A stretch of 64,000 bases of DNA from Veillonella sp. T11011-6 (GCF_002959755.1 NZ_PPCW01000001.1:62001-126000); one strand, 5' to 3'; counted from the stretch's first letter, positions 18,081 to 27,775 are shown. A program made the numbers and translations. Notes: generated by a model from the sequence alone, not told the origin.

Positions 18081-19907
18081 TTGCGTTCATATTTATTACC
18101 AGCCATACTGTTTATTGCCGATATTGCGACGATTGTTGTTGTTGCATTTATCAGTTTATTTATTAGATTTGACGGTTATATAGAACCTCGATATATTGAT
18201 CAAATGGTAGATGCATTGCCATTATTATTAGTTTCATATATGTTGATGTTCTTGGTTATGCACCTATATACGCGCATATGGCGTTATGCAGGGATGAGAG
18301 AGGTTTTAGCTGTTTTTGTAGCTACAACTATTGGTACAGCAATCTTTTATTCCTCCATGTTTGCTTTTGGCAAATCTTTACCACGTTCTATCTATTTTAT
18401 TACATGGTTTTTAACTACCGGTACCGTTGGTATGGGACGTATGTTACTTCATTATGTGGCACTTCATTATAGTAATGGGGACGATGGTGAAAGTGGCCAA
18501 GTAAATACACTCATTATAGGTGCTGGTGATGCCGGTGCAACGATAGCTCGTGAAATCGAACGTTATCATAAGCGGTCTCGAAGAATCATTGGGTTTGTTG
18601 ATGATGATATGTTTAAACATAACCGTCTTATGAATGGCTTTAGAATTTTAGGGAATCGTGAAGATATTCCAATGCTTGTAGCAAGATATAAGGTTGAAGA
18701 AATTATCATTGCCATGCCATCTGTAAAGCGCGATGTCATTCGTGAGATTATGGAAATCTGCTCTCCTCTTAAATGTAAGATTAATACATTGCCGGGGATG
18801 TACCAGTTACTAGATGACGAAGTCCTTGTATCCCATCTTCATCCTGTTTCTATCGAGGACTTATTAGAGCGTGATGAAATTCATCTCGATACATCTAAGG
18901 TGGAACCATATCTTAAGGATAAAGTAGTTCTTGTTACTGGTGCAGGTGGTTCTATTGGTTCTGAAATCTGTCGTCAAGTACTGCGGGTAAAACCTAAAAA
19001 ACTATTGTTACTAGGACATGGTGAAAATAGTATTTATCTTATTCACCAAGAGTTGCGATCCATTGTACCTGAAGGGACTTTGGTTCCCATTATTGCTGAT
19101 ATTCGAGATAAAAATCAGTTAGACCAAATTTTTACTGACTATGAACCAGATGTAGTATTCCATGCTGCAGCTCATAAACATGTACCACTTATGGAAATCC
19201 AACCAATTGCAGCGGTGCTAAATAATATTTATGGTACTCGTAATGTAGCAGATGTAGCAGGGGCACATGGTGTTGAACGTTTTGTTATGATTTCCACAGA
19301 CAAGGCGGTAAATCCAACAAGTGTCATGGGTGCTACGAAGCGAGTGGCAGAAAAGGTTGTACTTGGTATGAATCATAAGTACGATACAAAGTTTATTACC
19401 GTTCGCTTTGGTAATGTTCTTGGTAGTCGAGGTTCTGTTATTCCATTATTCCGTAAACAAATTGAAGCTGGCGGCCCTGTAACTGTTACAGATCCCGAAA
19501 TGACTCGTTACTTTATGACTATTCCAGAAGCAAGCCAACTTGTTTTACAAGCTGGTGCTATGGGGAATGGTGGTGAAGTGTTCTTATTAGATATGGGTGA
19601 ACCAGTGAAAATTGTTGATTTAGCAAAGAATATGATTCGTCTTTCTGGATATGAGCCTGATAAAGATATTCGTATTGAATTTACTGGCTTACGTCCAGGT
19701 GAAAAGCTATATGAAGAATTATTAACTGCTGAAGAAGGCACTAACACAACTACACATAAGAAGATTTTTGAAGCTGCATTAGAAGATGTAGACCAAGAAT
19801 GGTTAAGTGGTGAAATCGAGCGCTTTGAAACGTGTAAATCTGATTTGGATGTAATCAATGTATTACAAGATATCGTCCCAACATATCATCCAAATCATAA
19901 TGTATAA
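18081..19907 (+). CDS. Polysaccharide biosynthesis nucleotide-sugar 4,6-dehydratase (CapD/WbpM/PglF-like)
   Basis: A membrane-anchored enzyme expected to convert UDP-GlcNAc to a 4-keto-6-deoxy sugar. About four membrane segments occupy residues 5-130, followed by a CoA-binding-like domain (VNTLIIGAGDAGATIAREI near 140). The catalytic SDR starts at VLVTGAGGSIGSEICRQ near 282. VMISTDKAVNPTSVMGATKR is the family active-site block, with SMGATK in place of the usual YxxxK. The start is TTG at 18081 with AAGGGGG upstream. 608 residues matches this class. With the aminotransferase and initiating transferase downstream it should supply a 4-amino sugar. Confidence 0.9.
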   Translation: MRSYLLPAILFIADIATIVVVAFISLFIRFDGYIEPRYIDQMVDALPLLLVSYMLMFLVMHLYTRIWRYAGMREVLAVFVATTIGTAIFYSSMFAFGKSLPRSIYFITWFLTTGTVGMGRMLLHYVALHYSNGDDGESGQVNTLIIGAGDAGATIAREIERYHKRSRRIIGFVDDDMFKHNRLMNGFRILGNREDIPMLVARYKVEEIIIAMPSVKRDVIREIMEICSPLKCKINTLPGMYQLLDDEVLVSHLHPVSIEDLLERDEIHLDTSKVEPYLKDKVVLVTGAGGSIGSEICRQVLRVKPKKLLLLGHGENSIYLIHQELRSIVPEGTLVPIIADIRDKNQLDQIFTDYEPDVVFHAAAHKHVPLMEIQPIAAVLNNIYGTRNVADVAGAHGVERFVMISTDKAVNPTSVMGATKRVAEKVVLGMNHKYDTKFITVRFGNVLGSRGSVIPLFRKQIEAGGPVTVTDPEMTRYFMTIPEASQLVLQAGAMGNGGEVFLLDMGEPVKIVDLAKNMIRLSGYEPDKDIRIEFTGLRPGEKLYEELLTAEEGTNTTTHKKIFEAALEDVDQEWLSGEIERFETCKSDLDVINVLQDIVPTYHPNHNV

Positions 19908-20027
19908 CAATTTAATTATAATCATTTATTCAAAACTGTAATCTACGTGAGAGGGAGATATACAGTACATATTCCTAAAAGGGAGAGACCCTGTTGTTTG
20001 TAAACTTTCACAGAAAGGGGTATATGG

Positions 20028-21473
20028 GTGGAACAAATTATTGATTTAAAAGAGGTCGGTAGAGTCCTCGTTAAACGGCGCCGTAAAATTATCAATGTAA
20101 CGGTTGCTTGTATTGTATTAGGTGGTGCATATAACCTGTTAGCACCATCTACCTATCAATCTACATCTATGTTGCGCATTAAACAATCTCAAGGTTTAAG
20201 TAACTCTGTATTATCAAGTGCTAATGGTTATTCTGATTCTATGGCACGTCAATTGATGAATACAGATGCAGAAATTTTAAAGAGTCGTAATGTTGTAGAA
20301 CCTGTTATTTCCGCTATTGAAGATCCAGAGGGAACAGGTAAAGCACCTACATACGAAGAGTTTGTTAAAACGCGTATCGAAACAAAACCATATAAAGAAA
20401 CTGAATTATTACAAGTTAGTGTAACTGGTAAAAGTCCAGAACAAGCACAAGAGGCTAATCAATTATTAATTGATACATTCTTAAAGCGCTTAGCAGACAT
20501 TTCACATGTTGAGCAACGGACGACACGTGAGTTCTTGCAAAAACGCGTAGTAACTGCAAAAGAAGAATTGGAGCAAGCAGAAAAGAAATTGCAACAATTC
20601 CAAGTGGATAATAAGGTTTACTCCACCGCAGATCAAATGAAGGGATTAACGGATAAGATTACCCTTATCGATCGTGAGAAAGCTCAAAATCAACTTGATT
20701 TAGAAACAGCGCAAGCAGCGTTGGGCAGTATTAATGAGCAATTAGGTTCTGCTGGTAAAAGTATTGCTGATAGTGCTACTGTTCAGGCTTATAAAGGTCA
20801 ACTAGCCGATTTAGAATCTCGTAGGGCTTCCTATGTTGGCAAATATACTGATGAGCATCCTGCGATGAAAGAACTTAACCAACAAATTGAAGAAGCAAAA
20901 AGCGGCTTAAATGCTGAGATTAATGCTATTGCAACCCAACAAGCACCATCTAGCAATTCTGCTCAACAAGGTTTGTTGGCCGATAAATTCAGAAATGAAG
21001 CGGCTTTAGCCGTAGCACAAGGTAAAGAGTCTACATTGGCTGAACTTGATAAAGAAAACGAAGAGGCTATGAAAAACCTACCAGAAAAAGAACGTGGTTA
21101 TATTCAAGCCAAACGTGATGTAGATGTAGCACAAGATATTTACGAAATGCTATCAAAACGCTTAGAAGAAGCCAAGGTAGCAGAAGTAATGGTGCCAAAT
21201 GAAGTGCAAATCGTAGATGCTCCTACATTGCCAGAAAAAGCTATTGCTCCTCGTAAAGTACTTATTTTATTAGGCTCTGCAATTTTAGGAATTATTCTTG
21301 GTTGCCTTTACACATTGGGTCAGTTCTTCTGTAATCGCAAGGTTCAATCCGTACAAGAAATCAATGAGATTCTTGGTATTGAAAACTTAGGTGTCATTCC
21401 AAATCATGAAGAAAAGGAATATGAAGAACCTAGTAATCGTATCGTAGCATTGTGGCGCAAAGTGAGAGGTTAA
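20028..21473 (+). CDS. Chain-length determinant / polysaccharide co-polymerase (Wzz/GumC-like)
   Basis: An inner-membrane protein controlling capsule chain length and linking synthesis to export. A first membrane segment lies at residues 21-40 and a second near 405-428 (VLILLGSAILGIILGCLYTL). Between them is a long periplasmic part with coiled-coil heptads (about 165-390). The proline-rich APTLPEKAIAPRKV just before the second segment is the Wzz signature. The start is GTG at 20028 with AAAGGGG upstream. The leader at 19908-20027 contains short purine-rich repeats (GAGAGGGAGA, AGGGAGAGACCCT). The BY-kinase homologue is a separate gene one base downstream. Confidence 0.88.
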   Translation: MEQIIDLKEVGRVLVKRRRKIINVTVACIVLGGAYNLLAPSTYQSTSMLRIKQSQGLSNSVLSSANGYSDSMARQLMNTDAEILKSRNVVEPVISAIEDPEGTGKAPTYEEFVKTRIETKPYKETELLQVSVTGKSPEQAQEANQLLIDTFLKRLADISHVEQRTTREFLQKRVVTAKEELEQAEKKLQQFQVDNKVYSTADQMKGLTDKITLIDREKAQNQLDLETAQAALGSINEQLGSAGKSIADSATVQAYKGQLADLESRRASYVGKYTDEHPAMKELNQQIEEAKSGLNAEINAIATQQAPSSNSAQQGLLADKFRNEAALAVAQGKESTLAELDKENEEAMKNLPEKERGYIQAKRDVDVAQDIYEMLSKRLEEAKVAEVMVPNEVQIVDAPTLPEKAIAPRKVLILLGSAILGIILGCLYTLGQFFCNRKVQSVQEINEILGIENLGVIPNHEEKEYEEPSNRIVALWRKVRG

Positions 21474-21474
21474 T

Positions 21475-22086
21475 ATGATAAGACTAATTTCTAATGAACG
21501 TGGTGATACACTGCTAGTAGAGGCATATCGTACATTGCGCAGCAATTTACAATACGTATGCAATCAACATAAAAGTAAGATAATTTGTATTACAGCTGCT
21601 ACTAGTGGAGAAGGTACCTCTGAGGTGGCGGCCAATACGGCAATAGCTCTATCAAAGAATAATAATAAAGTTCTTTTAGTAGATGGTAATTTACGTAATC
21701 CAGTACAGCATGTAGCATTCAATGTACAAAATAAAGGTCTTACAAATGCAGTTATCATGGATGAAGATTTGACGATTCATCGTAATATAATTCCTCATTT
21801 GGATGTGCTTACTGCGGGCGAGATAGTTGAGCATCCTTCTGAAGTAGTAGATTCTAGTAAGTTATCTACAATTTGGGAATATATTCGCGATGAATACGAT
21901 GTGGTTATCATTGATACACCGTCTGTATTAGATGTTACGGATGCTATTGTATTAGCGGAAAAATCCGATGGCGTTATGCTTGTTGTTAAAAATGAAGTAG
22001 CTAGTCCTAAAGATCTAATAGAAGCAAAAAAACGACTGACTCAGGTTGGTATTCCTCTACTAGGATCCATCGTAATTGATGCGTAA
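21475..22086 (+). CDS. CpsD/CapB-like BY-kinase homologue with degenerate Walker A
   Basis: Homologous to bacterial tyrosine kinases that partner Wzz. The ordering is standard: EAYRTLRSNL at residue 16, Walker A region at 42-53, Walker A' at 66-75 (VLLVDGNLRNP), the AGEIVEHPSEV block near 114, and Walker B VVIIDTPSVLDVTDA at 143. The P-loop, usually GEGKST, reads GEGTSE (45-50), so the lysine that contacts ATP phosphates is Thr48. The second Asp of Walker A' is Asn72. The protein stops at residue 203 with no tyrosine cluster. Homology is clear; loss of kinase activity is inferred. It could instead act as a structural partner of the chain-length protein. Confidence 0.82.
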   Translation: MIRLISNERGDTLLVEAYRTLRSNLQYVCNQHKSKIICITAATSGEGTSEVAANTAIALSKNNNKVLLVDGNLRNPVQHVAFNVQNKGLTNAVIMDEDLTIHRNIIPHLDVLTAGEIVEHPSEVVDSSKLSTIWEYIRDEYDVVIIDTPSVLDVTDAIVLAEKSDGVMLVVKNEVASPKDLIEAKKRLTQVGIPLLGSIVIDA

Positions 22087-22160
22087 TAGTAATTAATATA
22101 AATTTGATTTGATAAATCAAGCGTATCCATAAGGTACAGAAAGTCATGAGGTGATTGTAT

Positions 22161-23360
22161 ATGAAAATTAATTTTTCCCCTCCCGATATTACAGAGTTAG
22201 AAATCAATGAAGTTGTAGAAGCCTTAAAAAGTGGTTGGATTACAACTGGTCCGCGCACAAAAGAATTAGAGAAAAAGATTGCGGTACAGTTAGGTACACC
22301 TAAAGCTGTTTGTTTAAACTCTGCTACCGCGGCGCTTGAGATGTCTCTTCGTGTATTAGGTATTGGCCCCGGCGATGAAGTAATTACTAGTGCTTATTCC
22401 TATACAGCTAGTGCAAGTCCTGTTGTTCATGTGGGAGCTACACTAGTTCTTGTTGATACCCAAAAAGATTCATTTGAAATGGATTACGATGCAGTGGCTC
22501 GTGCTATTACGCCAAAAACAAAAGCTATTATCCCCGTAGATATTGCTGGTGTCCCTTGTGACTACGATCGTTTGCGTTCCATTGTAGAAGAAAAGAAATC
22601 TCTCTTTACACCATCTAATGATATTCAAAAAGCATTGGCACATATTCCTATTGTAGCGGACTGTGCACATTCCTTTGGGGCCTCATATAAAGGTACACCA
22701 ACAGGTAATGTAGCTGATTTCAGCAGTTTTTCCTTCCATGCAGTAAAGAATTTTACAACTGCTGAAGGTGGCTGTGCTACATGGAGACACATAGATGGTA
22801 TTGATGATGAAGCTATTTATAAGCAATTCCAATTGTTATCTTTGCATGGTCAAGATAAGGATGCTCTTGCTAAAACAAAAGCAGGCGCTTGGGAATATGA
22901 TATTAAAGGTACCTATTATAAATGTAATATGACTGATATTATGGCAGCTATTGGGCTCGCTCAATTTGAACGGTACCCAAAACTGTTAGCACGTCGTAAA
23001 GAAATCATCGGTGCTTATGATGCGGCGTTTAAGGATTTACCGGTTACATTATTACATCACTATACGGATGATCATCAAAGCAGTGGACATTTATATTTAG
23101 TACGACTAGATGGTCGAGATGCTGAATATCGCAACAAGGTAATTGAAGCTATGGCTGAAGCTGGCATTGCAACGAATGTACATTACAAACCAATTCCGAT
23201 GCATACGGCTTACAAGAATTTAGGATTCACTATTGATGATTATCCAAATGCTTATAATCAGTTTAAAAATGAAATCACATTACCTCTTCATACATTGCTA
23301 ACAGATGAAGAAGTTAAATATATCATTGAAACATTTAAAAGGATTATTACCGAATGCTAG
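22161..23360 (+). CDS. DegT/DnrJ/EryC1-family sugar aminotransferase
   Basis: A PLP-dependent enzyme that adds an amino group to a keto-sugar nucleotide, here probably C4 of the product of the dehydratase at 18081. Motifs are KSGWITTGPRTKELEK near residue 25, LNSATAALEMSLR near 51, the DCAHSFGA aspartate near 172, and the PLP-binding lysine in FHAVKNFTTAEGG near 195. GAF(D)-type C-terminal pieces (IATNVHYKPIPMH) also fit. The ATG at 22161 has GAGGTGA at 22148-22154; a TTG two codons earlier is less likely. 399 residues. The end overlaps the sugar transferase start by 7 bases. Confidence 0.9.
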   Translation: MKINFSPPDITELEINEVVEALKSGWITTGPRTKELEKKIAVQLGTPKAVCLNSATAALEMSLRVLGIGPGDEVITSAYSYTASASPVVHVGATLVLVDTQKDSFEMDYDAVARAITPKTKAIIPVDIAGVPCDYDRLRSIVEEKKSLFTPSNDIQKALAHIPIVADCAHSFGASYKGTPTGNVADFSSFSFHAVKNFTTAEGGCATWRHIDGIDDEAIYKQFQLLSLHGQDKDALAKTKAGAWEYDIKGTYYKCNMTDIMAAIGLAQFERYPKLLARRKEIIGAYDAAFKDLPVTLLHHYTDDHQSSGHLYLVRLDGRDAEYRNKVIEAMAEAGIATNVHYKPIPMHTAYKNLGFTIDDYPNAYNQFKNEITLPLHTLLTDEEVKYIIETFKRIITEC

Positions 23361-24040
23361 TAAAAAACTTTCACGATCTCCCAAAAGAGCTGCAGTGTGA
23401 AGCTGTACGTCCTTATTTTGAATTGTTAAATCAAAAGCGTGGGAGCCTTTTATGTAAAAGTATTTTTGACCGCCTTATGGCCGCAGGAATGCTCATTATA
23501 TTGAGCCCTGTATTCCTTGTGTTAGCCATTATGATTAAACGGGATAGCGAAGGAGAGGTTTTCTTTCGTCAAACACGGGTTACACAGTATGGCCGTACCT
23601 TTGGCATCTATAAATTCCGCACAATGGTAAAAAATGCAGAATCATTAGGTGCTCAAGTGACATCACAAAATGATATGCGCGTTACTAAGGTCGGAAATAT
23701 GCTTCGTAGTTGTCGTCTTGATGAATTGCCTCAGCTTATCAATATTCTTTTAGGCGATATGAGCTTTGTCGGCACAAGACCAGAAGTGCCTCGCTATGTG
23801 GCGGCTTATACCGATGAAATGAAGGCAACCCTATTATTGCCAGCTGGTGTAACTAGTGTGGCAAGCATTGCTTATAAAGATGAAGATCAACTTTTACAAA
23901 ATGCTCAAAATGTTGATGAAGTCTATATTAATGAGGTATTACCAGGCAAGATGGCTTGGAATTTAAAGAGTATTAAAGAATTTTCTTTTCTACAAGATAT
24001 TAAAACGATGGTTGATACAGTATTAGCTGTATTACGTTGA
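23354..24040 (+). CDS. Undecaprenyl-phosphate sugar-1-phosphate transferase (initiating enzyme)
   Basis: Transfers the first sugar phosphate to the lipid carrier, beginning each repeat unit. A single re-entrant hydrophobic helix lies at about residues 37-60 (AAGMLIILSPVFLVLAIMI). The catalytic core has FFRQTRVTQYGRTFGIYKFRTM near 73, RSCRLDELPQLINILLGDMS near 117, and FVGTRPEVP near 138. This is the small monotopic PglC/WcfS-like form (228 residues) without the extra N-terminal membrane domain of WbaP. The overlap with the aminotransferase gene suggests that the amino sugar is the first residue. Confidence 0.9.
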   Translation: MLVKNFHDLPKELQCEAVRPYFELLNQKRGSLLCKSIFDRLMAAGMLIILSPVFLVLAIMIKRDSEGEVFFRQTRVTQYGRTFGIYKFRTMVKNAESLGAQVTSQNDMRVTKVGNMLRSCRLDELPQLINILLGDMSFVGTRPEVPRYVAAYTDEMKATLLLPAGVTSVASIAYKDEDQLLQNAQNVDEVYINEVLPGKMAWNLKSIKEFSFLQDIKTMVDTVLAVLR

Positions 24041-24051
24041 AAGAGGTCCCT

Positions 24052-24912
24052 ATGAGTACATCTATGACAAAGGAAATACAAGAAAAAGAGCTTACTATGT
24101 TGCTGTACTTTAAAGAGTTTTGTGACAAACATAATTTGCGCTTTTATCTCTGTGGCGGTGGCCTCATTGGGGCGATACGTCATAATGGCTTTATCCCTTG
24201 GGATGACGATTTAGATTTATTTATGCCCCGTCCAGATTACGAAAAATTAGCTGAATTATGGCCTAAGTATGCAGATACAGAACGGTATACATATTGTCGA
24301 ACTGATCGAAATCATATTTATCATGATGCAGGTGCTTCTATTCGAGATAACAACACGACATTTATTAATCGTCATAGTATGCACGAAGATATTTGTCACG
24401 GTTTAGCTCTTGAAATCATGCCTATTGATGGATGTGCACCAGGAAAAATTAGTCGTACACTGCAATTGATGTGGGCCATGACCTTTGCACTTTTTAATGC
24501 TCAACGATTGCCTGATAATAAAGGACCGATGTATCGTGCATTAGCAGGATGTATTTACAAGGTATTTTCTAGTCAGTCGTTACGTTATCATATTTGGCGT
24601 TTTGCGGAAAAGCAAATGACTAAATACGATTTCAATACGAGTAAGGAGTGTACTGAATTAATTGGTAGTTTGAAGGGTATGAAGCTGCGTCATCCTCGAG
24701 AAGACTTCGAATCTGTTGTATATAAGGATTTTGAAGGTCATCAAATACCAGTTATGAAAGGGTATGAAAGATATTTACGTCTCATTTGGGGCGATTATAT
24801 GCAACTACCACCAGTAGAACAGCGCGTAGCTAAACATGATGCTGTATTTGCTGATTTGCATACACCTTACAAGGAGTATAGAGGCATACATTATGCCAAA
24901 AACGAAGCTTAA
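24052..24912 (+). CDS. LicD-family phosphotransferase
   Basis: LicD proteins transfer phospho-groups (phosphocholine or polyol phosphate) from CDP-linked donors to glycans. The nucleotidyltransferase-like pattern is clear: ELTMLLYFKEFCDKH at the N terminus, then GGGLIGAIRHNGFIPWDDDLDL with catalytic aspartates near residue 45. A conserved GLALEIMPIDG block follows near 120. The ATG at 24052 has AAGAGG at 24041-24046, so the upstream TTG at 24037 is not needed. It is immediately followed by an IspD/TarI-like CTP transferase, which fits a CDP-polyol donor. The donated group is not known. Confidence 0.88.
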   Translation: MSTSMTKEIQEKELTMLLYFKEFCDKHNLRFYLCGGGLIGAIRHNGFIPWDDDLDLFMPRPDYEKLAELWPKYADTERYTYCRTDRNHIYHDAGASIRDNNTTFINRHSMHEDICHGLALEIMPIDGCAPGKISRTLQLMWAMTFALFNAQRLPDNKGPMYRALAGCIYKVFSSQSLRYHIWRFAEKQMTKYDFNTSKECTELIGSLKGMKLRHPREDFESVVYKDFEGHQIPVMKGYERYLRLIWGDYMQLPPVEQRVAKHDAVFADLHTPYKEYRGIHYAKNEA

Positions 24913-24927
24913 CCTTAAGGAGGGCCT

Positions 24928-25650
24928 ATGAAACGAATAGCAGTAATCTTTGCGGGTGGCGTAGGTGCTCGTATGAATAACAGCAAGACGCCAAAACAGT
25001 TTCTTGAATGGAACGGTAGACCTATTTTGATTCAAACTTTAGATGTATTTGAAGAAACGGACTTAATTGATGGCATTGTTCTAGCCTGCAAAGCAGAGTG
25101 GATTGATCACACCAAGAACCTCATCAAAGAGGCTGGGTTACAAAAGGTTCTATCCATTGTTCCAGGTGGAGAAAGTGCTTTAGATTCTCAATATAATGGA
25201 TTGGCAGAAGCGAAGTGTTTATTTCCTAATGAAGATGTTACTGTATTGATTCACGATGGTGTTAGACCGCTTGTAGATAAGGAAACAATAGAGAGAAATA
25301 TCGAATCTGTAGAAACAAAGGGGTCTGCTATCACTGTTACACCTGCTATTGAAACCGTTATGGTTACGGATAATGGTTCTATCAATCGTATTTTAAATCG
25401 CAGTGAATGTCTTATGGCAAAAGCACCTCAAAGCTTTAAACTAGACGATATTCTATCGGTTCATGATCGAGCAAAAGTAGAAGGTATCCATGATTTTATC
25501 GATTCTGCGTCCATGATGATGCATTATGGTTACACATTGTATCCAGTATTAGGGGAGACAGAAAATATAAAAATTACGACACCATCTGATTATTATATGT
25601 TCACAGGTATTATAAAGAACCGTGAATTAGGAGGATTACAAGATGAGTAA
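24928..25650 (+). CDS. IspD/TarI-family CTP:sugar-alcohol phosphate cytidylyltransferase
   Basis: Makes a CDP-activated alcohol from CTP. The nucleotide-binding opening IAVIFAGGVGARMN and the substrate lysine region KTPKQFLEWNGRPI are those of the IspD family. VLIHDGVRPLVDKETI near residue 107 is also diagnostic. IspD of isoprenoid synthesis and TarI of teichoic acid synthesis share these motifs. The position between licD and an epimerase in a capsule locus favours a TarI-like role. 240 residues, AAGGAGG before the ATG, and an 8-base overlap with the next gene. Confidence 0.85.
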   Translation: MKRIAVIFAGGVGARMNNSKTPKQFLEWNGRPILIQTLDVFEETDLIDGIVLACKAEWIDHTKNLIKEAGLQKVLSIVPGGESALDSQYNGLAEAKCLFPNEDVTVLIHDGVRPLVDKETIERNIESVETKGSAITVTPAIETVMVTDNGSINRILNRSECLMAKAPQSFKLDDILSVHDRAKVEGIHDFIDSASMMMHYGYTLYPVLGETENIKITTPSDYYMFTGIIKNRELGGLQDE

Positions 25651-26692
25651 TTCCGTTATTAAACGCGAGTTAGCAGCTTTACTACAAGATAAAGAGCACT
25701 TTGATTTCCTCCGCCATCAGCGTATTCTCGTGACAGGCGCGACGGGACTCATTGGCTCTATGTTTATAAAACTGCTTATACTTGCCAATGAGACATATAA
25801 TCTGGATATAAAGGTAATAGGCCATGTTCGTAGTCATGACAAAGCACAGGCTATTCTAGGTGATTATTTAGATAATGATTCTATTACACTTATCGATGGT
25901 TCTTTAGAATCTATTGATGTGCCTTGTGACTATATTTTACATGGTGCAGCACCAACACAATCTAAGTTCTTTATGGAGCATCCTGTAGAAACGATTCGTA
26001 CTTCGATTCATGGTACGGAAGCTATGCTTGAACTAGGCCGTCATAAAACGGTAAAGAAACTTGTATACCTATCGAGCATGGAACAGTATGGTGTTCCTTA
26101 TGAATCGGGACAGGTGATGACTGAAGAGCGATTAGGATATTTAGATCACTTAAATGTGCGTAGCTCTTATTCTGAAAGTAAAAGATTATGTGAGTGTTAT
26201 TGTAAATCGTATGCCGTAGAATTTGGCGTTCCAGCTGTTATAGCTAGATTGGCTCAAACTTTTGGACCTGGTGTTCCTGTTTCAGATAATCGCGTATTTA
26301 TGCAATTCACTAAGAGTGCTCTAAAAAATGAAAATATTGTACTTCATACAAAGGGTGATTCTATGTCTAATTATTGCTATATTACTGATGCATTAACGGG
26401 CATTTTAACCCTTATGAAGGATGGAGAAGCTGGTGAAGCATACAATGTCTGTCATGATGAGGAAACTCGCTCCATAGCTAGCATTGCTCATTTAGTAGCG
26501 ACCCATGTAAGTCATGATAAGAGTGAAGTCATTTTTGATATTCCAGAAGATGTACAAGGCTTAGGCTATGCGCCGACAGTGCACATGTTCTTAAGTTCAA
26601 AAAAATTAAAGTCCTTAGGATGGCAGCCTAAGGTAACAATGGCGCAGGCTTATGTAAGACTTGCAGAATATATCCAAGAGGAAAGCCTATGA
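25643..26692 (+). CDS. NAD-dependent epimerase/dehydratase (extended SDR) of the LicD module
   Basis: 349 residues. RILVTGATGLIGSMFIKLL near residue 29 is the NAD-binding turn. YLSSMEQYG gives the catalytic serine and YSESKRLCE the Tyr-Lys pair near 178. The C-terminal substrate domain includes YCYITDALTGIL and VCHDEETRSIASIA. It overlaps the cytidylyltransferase gene at its start and the GT4 gene at its end. It may prepare the sugar or alcohol that is then CDP-activated, or an independent UDP-sugar; the substrate is not known. Confidence 0.8.
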   Translation: MSNSVIKRELAALLQDKEHFDFLRHQRILVTGATGLIGSMFIKLLILANETYNLDIKVIGHVRSHDKAQAILGDYLDNDSITLIDGSLESIDVPCDYILHGAAPTQSKFFMEHPVETIRTSIHGTEAMLELGRHKTVKKLVYLSSMEQYGVPYESGQVMTEERLGYLDHLNVRSSYSESKRLCECYCKSYAVEFGVPAVIARLAQTFGPGVPVSDNRVFMQFTKSALKNENIVLHTKGDSMSNYCYITDALTGILTLMKDGEAGEAYNVCHDEETRSIASIAHLVATHVSHDKSEVIFDIPEDVQGLGYAPTVHMFLSSKKLKSLGWQPKVTMAQAYVRLAEYIQEESL

Positions 26693-27756
26693 AAAAGGAA
26701 ATAATCATTGTTACTATCTCCCTTGGTAATGATGGAGCTGAACGAATTTTAACAGAGTTAGCTCGTCAATGGGTGCATGATGGTCATCATATTACGGTCA
26801 TCCAAACTAGTCCCAATTGTTATGGTAATGAATATGCCTTAGAAAATGGGATAGAGCAAATTGAAATTCATACCACAAGTTCTAATAAAGTGATTCGCTT
26901 TATGCAGGAAATAAAAGAGCTAATTAAGATTTTAAAGACTAGACCGAATGCTACATGTTTATCATTCTTGTCTGCATCTAGCTTTATATTGGCTATTAGT
27001 TCCTGGTTTGTAAAGAATCGCATTGTCTTTTCAGAACGAAATAATCCGCGTAAGGTACCTATCGGTTGGCATCAACAAGCGCTGCGTAATTTTGCTTTTC
27101 GCTTTGCTGATGCCTTAGTATTCCAAACGGAAGATGCACGTTCATATTTTCCTGAATCTGTACAAAAGCGTGGTGTTATCATTCCGAATCCTATTAATGG
27201 TAAATTGCCACCACCAATTGAGGGAGAACGGGAAAAGACGATCGTTACAGCATGTCGCTTGCATCCGCAAAAGAATTTGCCTATGATGATCAATGCATTT
27301 AGTATGCTATCAGATGAGTTTCCAGAGTATAAACTCGTTATTTATGGGCAAGGCGTTTTAGAGGATGAACTACGAGCTCAAATAAAATCTCTTAATTTAG
27401 AGGATAGAATTTTATTGCCTGGCTTTGCTAGTAATATTTTAGAGAAGGTCGCACCTTGTTCTATGTATGTTTCATCATCTGATTTTGAAGGTATTTCAAA
27501 CTCTATGCTTGAAGCGCTAGGCATGGGCTTGCCTACAGTTGTTACAGACTGTCCAGTAGGTGGGGCTCGTATGGTCATAACAAGTGGAGAGAATGGTATC
27601 TTGGTGCCTGTAGGAGATATACAGGCTATGTATGAAGCCATGCGTAGCGTTCTAAAAGATCCTGCACTAGCAGCTAAACTTTCACAAGAAGCCATTAAGG
27701 TGCGTGACAAATTCCCACTATGCAAAATTGCTAAACGTTGGTTAGATGTTTTATGA
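26689..27756 (+). CDS. Glycosyltransferase family 4
   Basis: A GT-B fold retaining glycosyltransferase, probably adding a sugar to the lipid-linked repeat unit at the cytoplasmic face. The N-terminal half has the donor-independent ISLGNDGAERILTELARQW loop. The nucleotide-sugar half opens with VTACRLHPQKNLPMMINAF near residue 182. The EX7E-type motif SSSDFEGISNSMLEALGMG near 261 identifies GT4. 355 residues. The start overlaps the epimerase stop by 4 bases (ATGA). It is the only classical glycosyltransferase in the locus, so the repeat unit may be short or other transferases lie elsewhere. Confidence 0.9.
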   Translation: MKKEIIIVTISLGNDGAERILTELARQWVHDGHHITVIQTSPNCYGNEYALENGIEQIEIHTTSSNKVIRFMQEIKELIKILKTRPNATCLSFLSASSFILAISSWFVKNRIVFSERNNPRKVPIGWHQQALRNFAFRFADALVFQTEDARSYFPESVQKRGVIIPNPINGKLPPPIEGEREKTIVTACRLHPQKNLPMMINAFSMLSDEFPEYKLVIYGQGVLEDELRAQIKSLNLEDRILLPGFASNILEKVAPCSMYVSSSDFEGISNSMLEALGMGLPTVVTDCPVGGARMVITSGENGILVPVGDIQAMYEAMRSVLKDPALAAKLSQEAIKVRDKFPLCKIAKRWLDVL

Positions 27757-27775
27757 GTTGTAAGGAGGAGAACCA

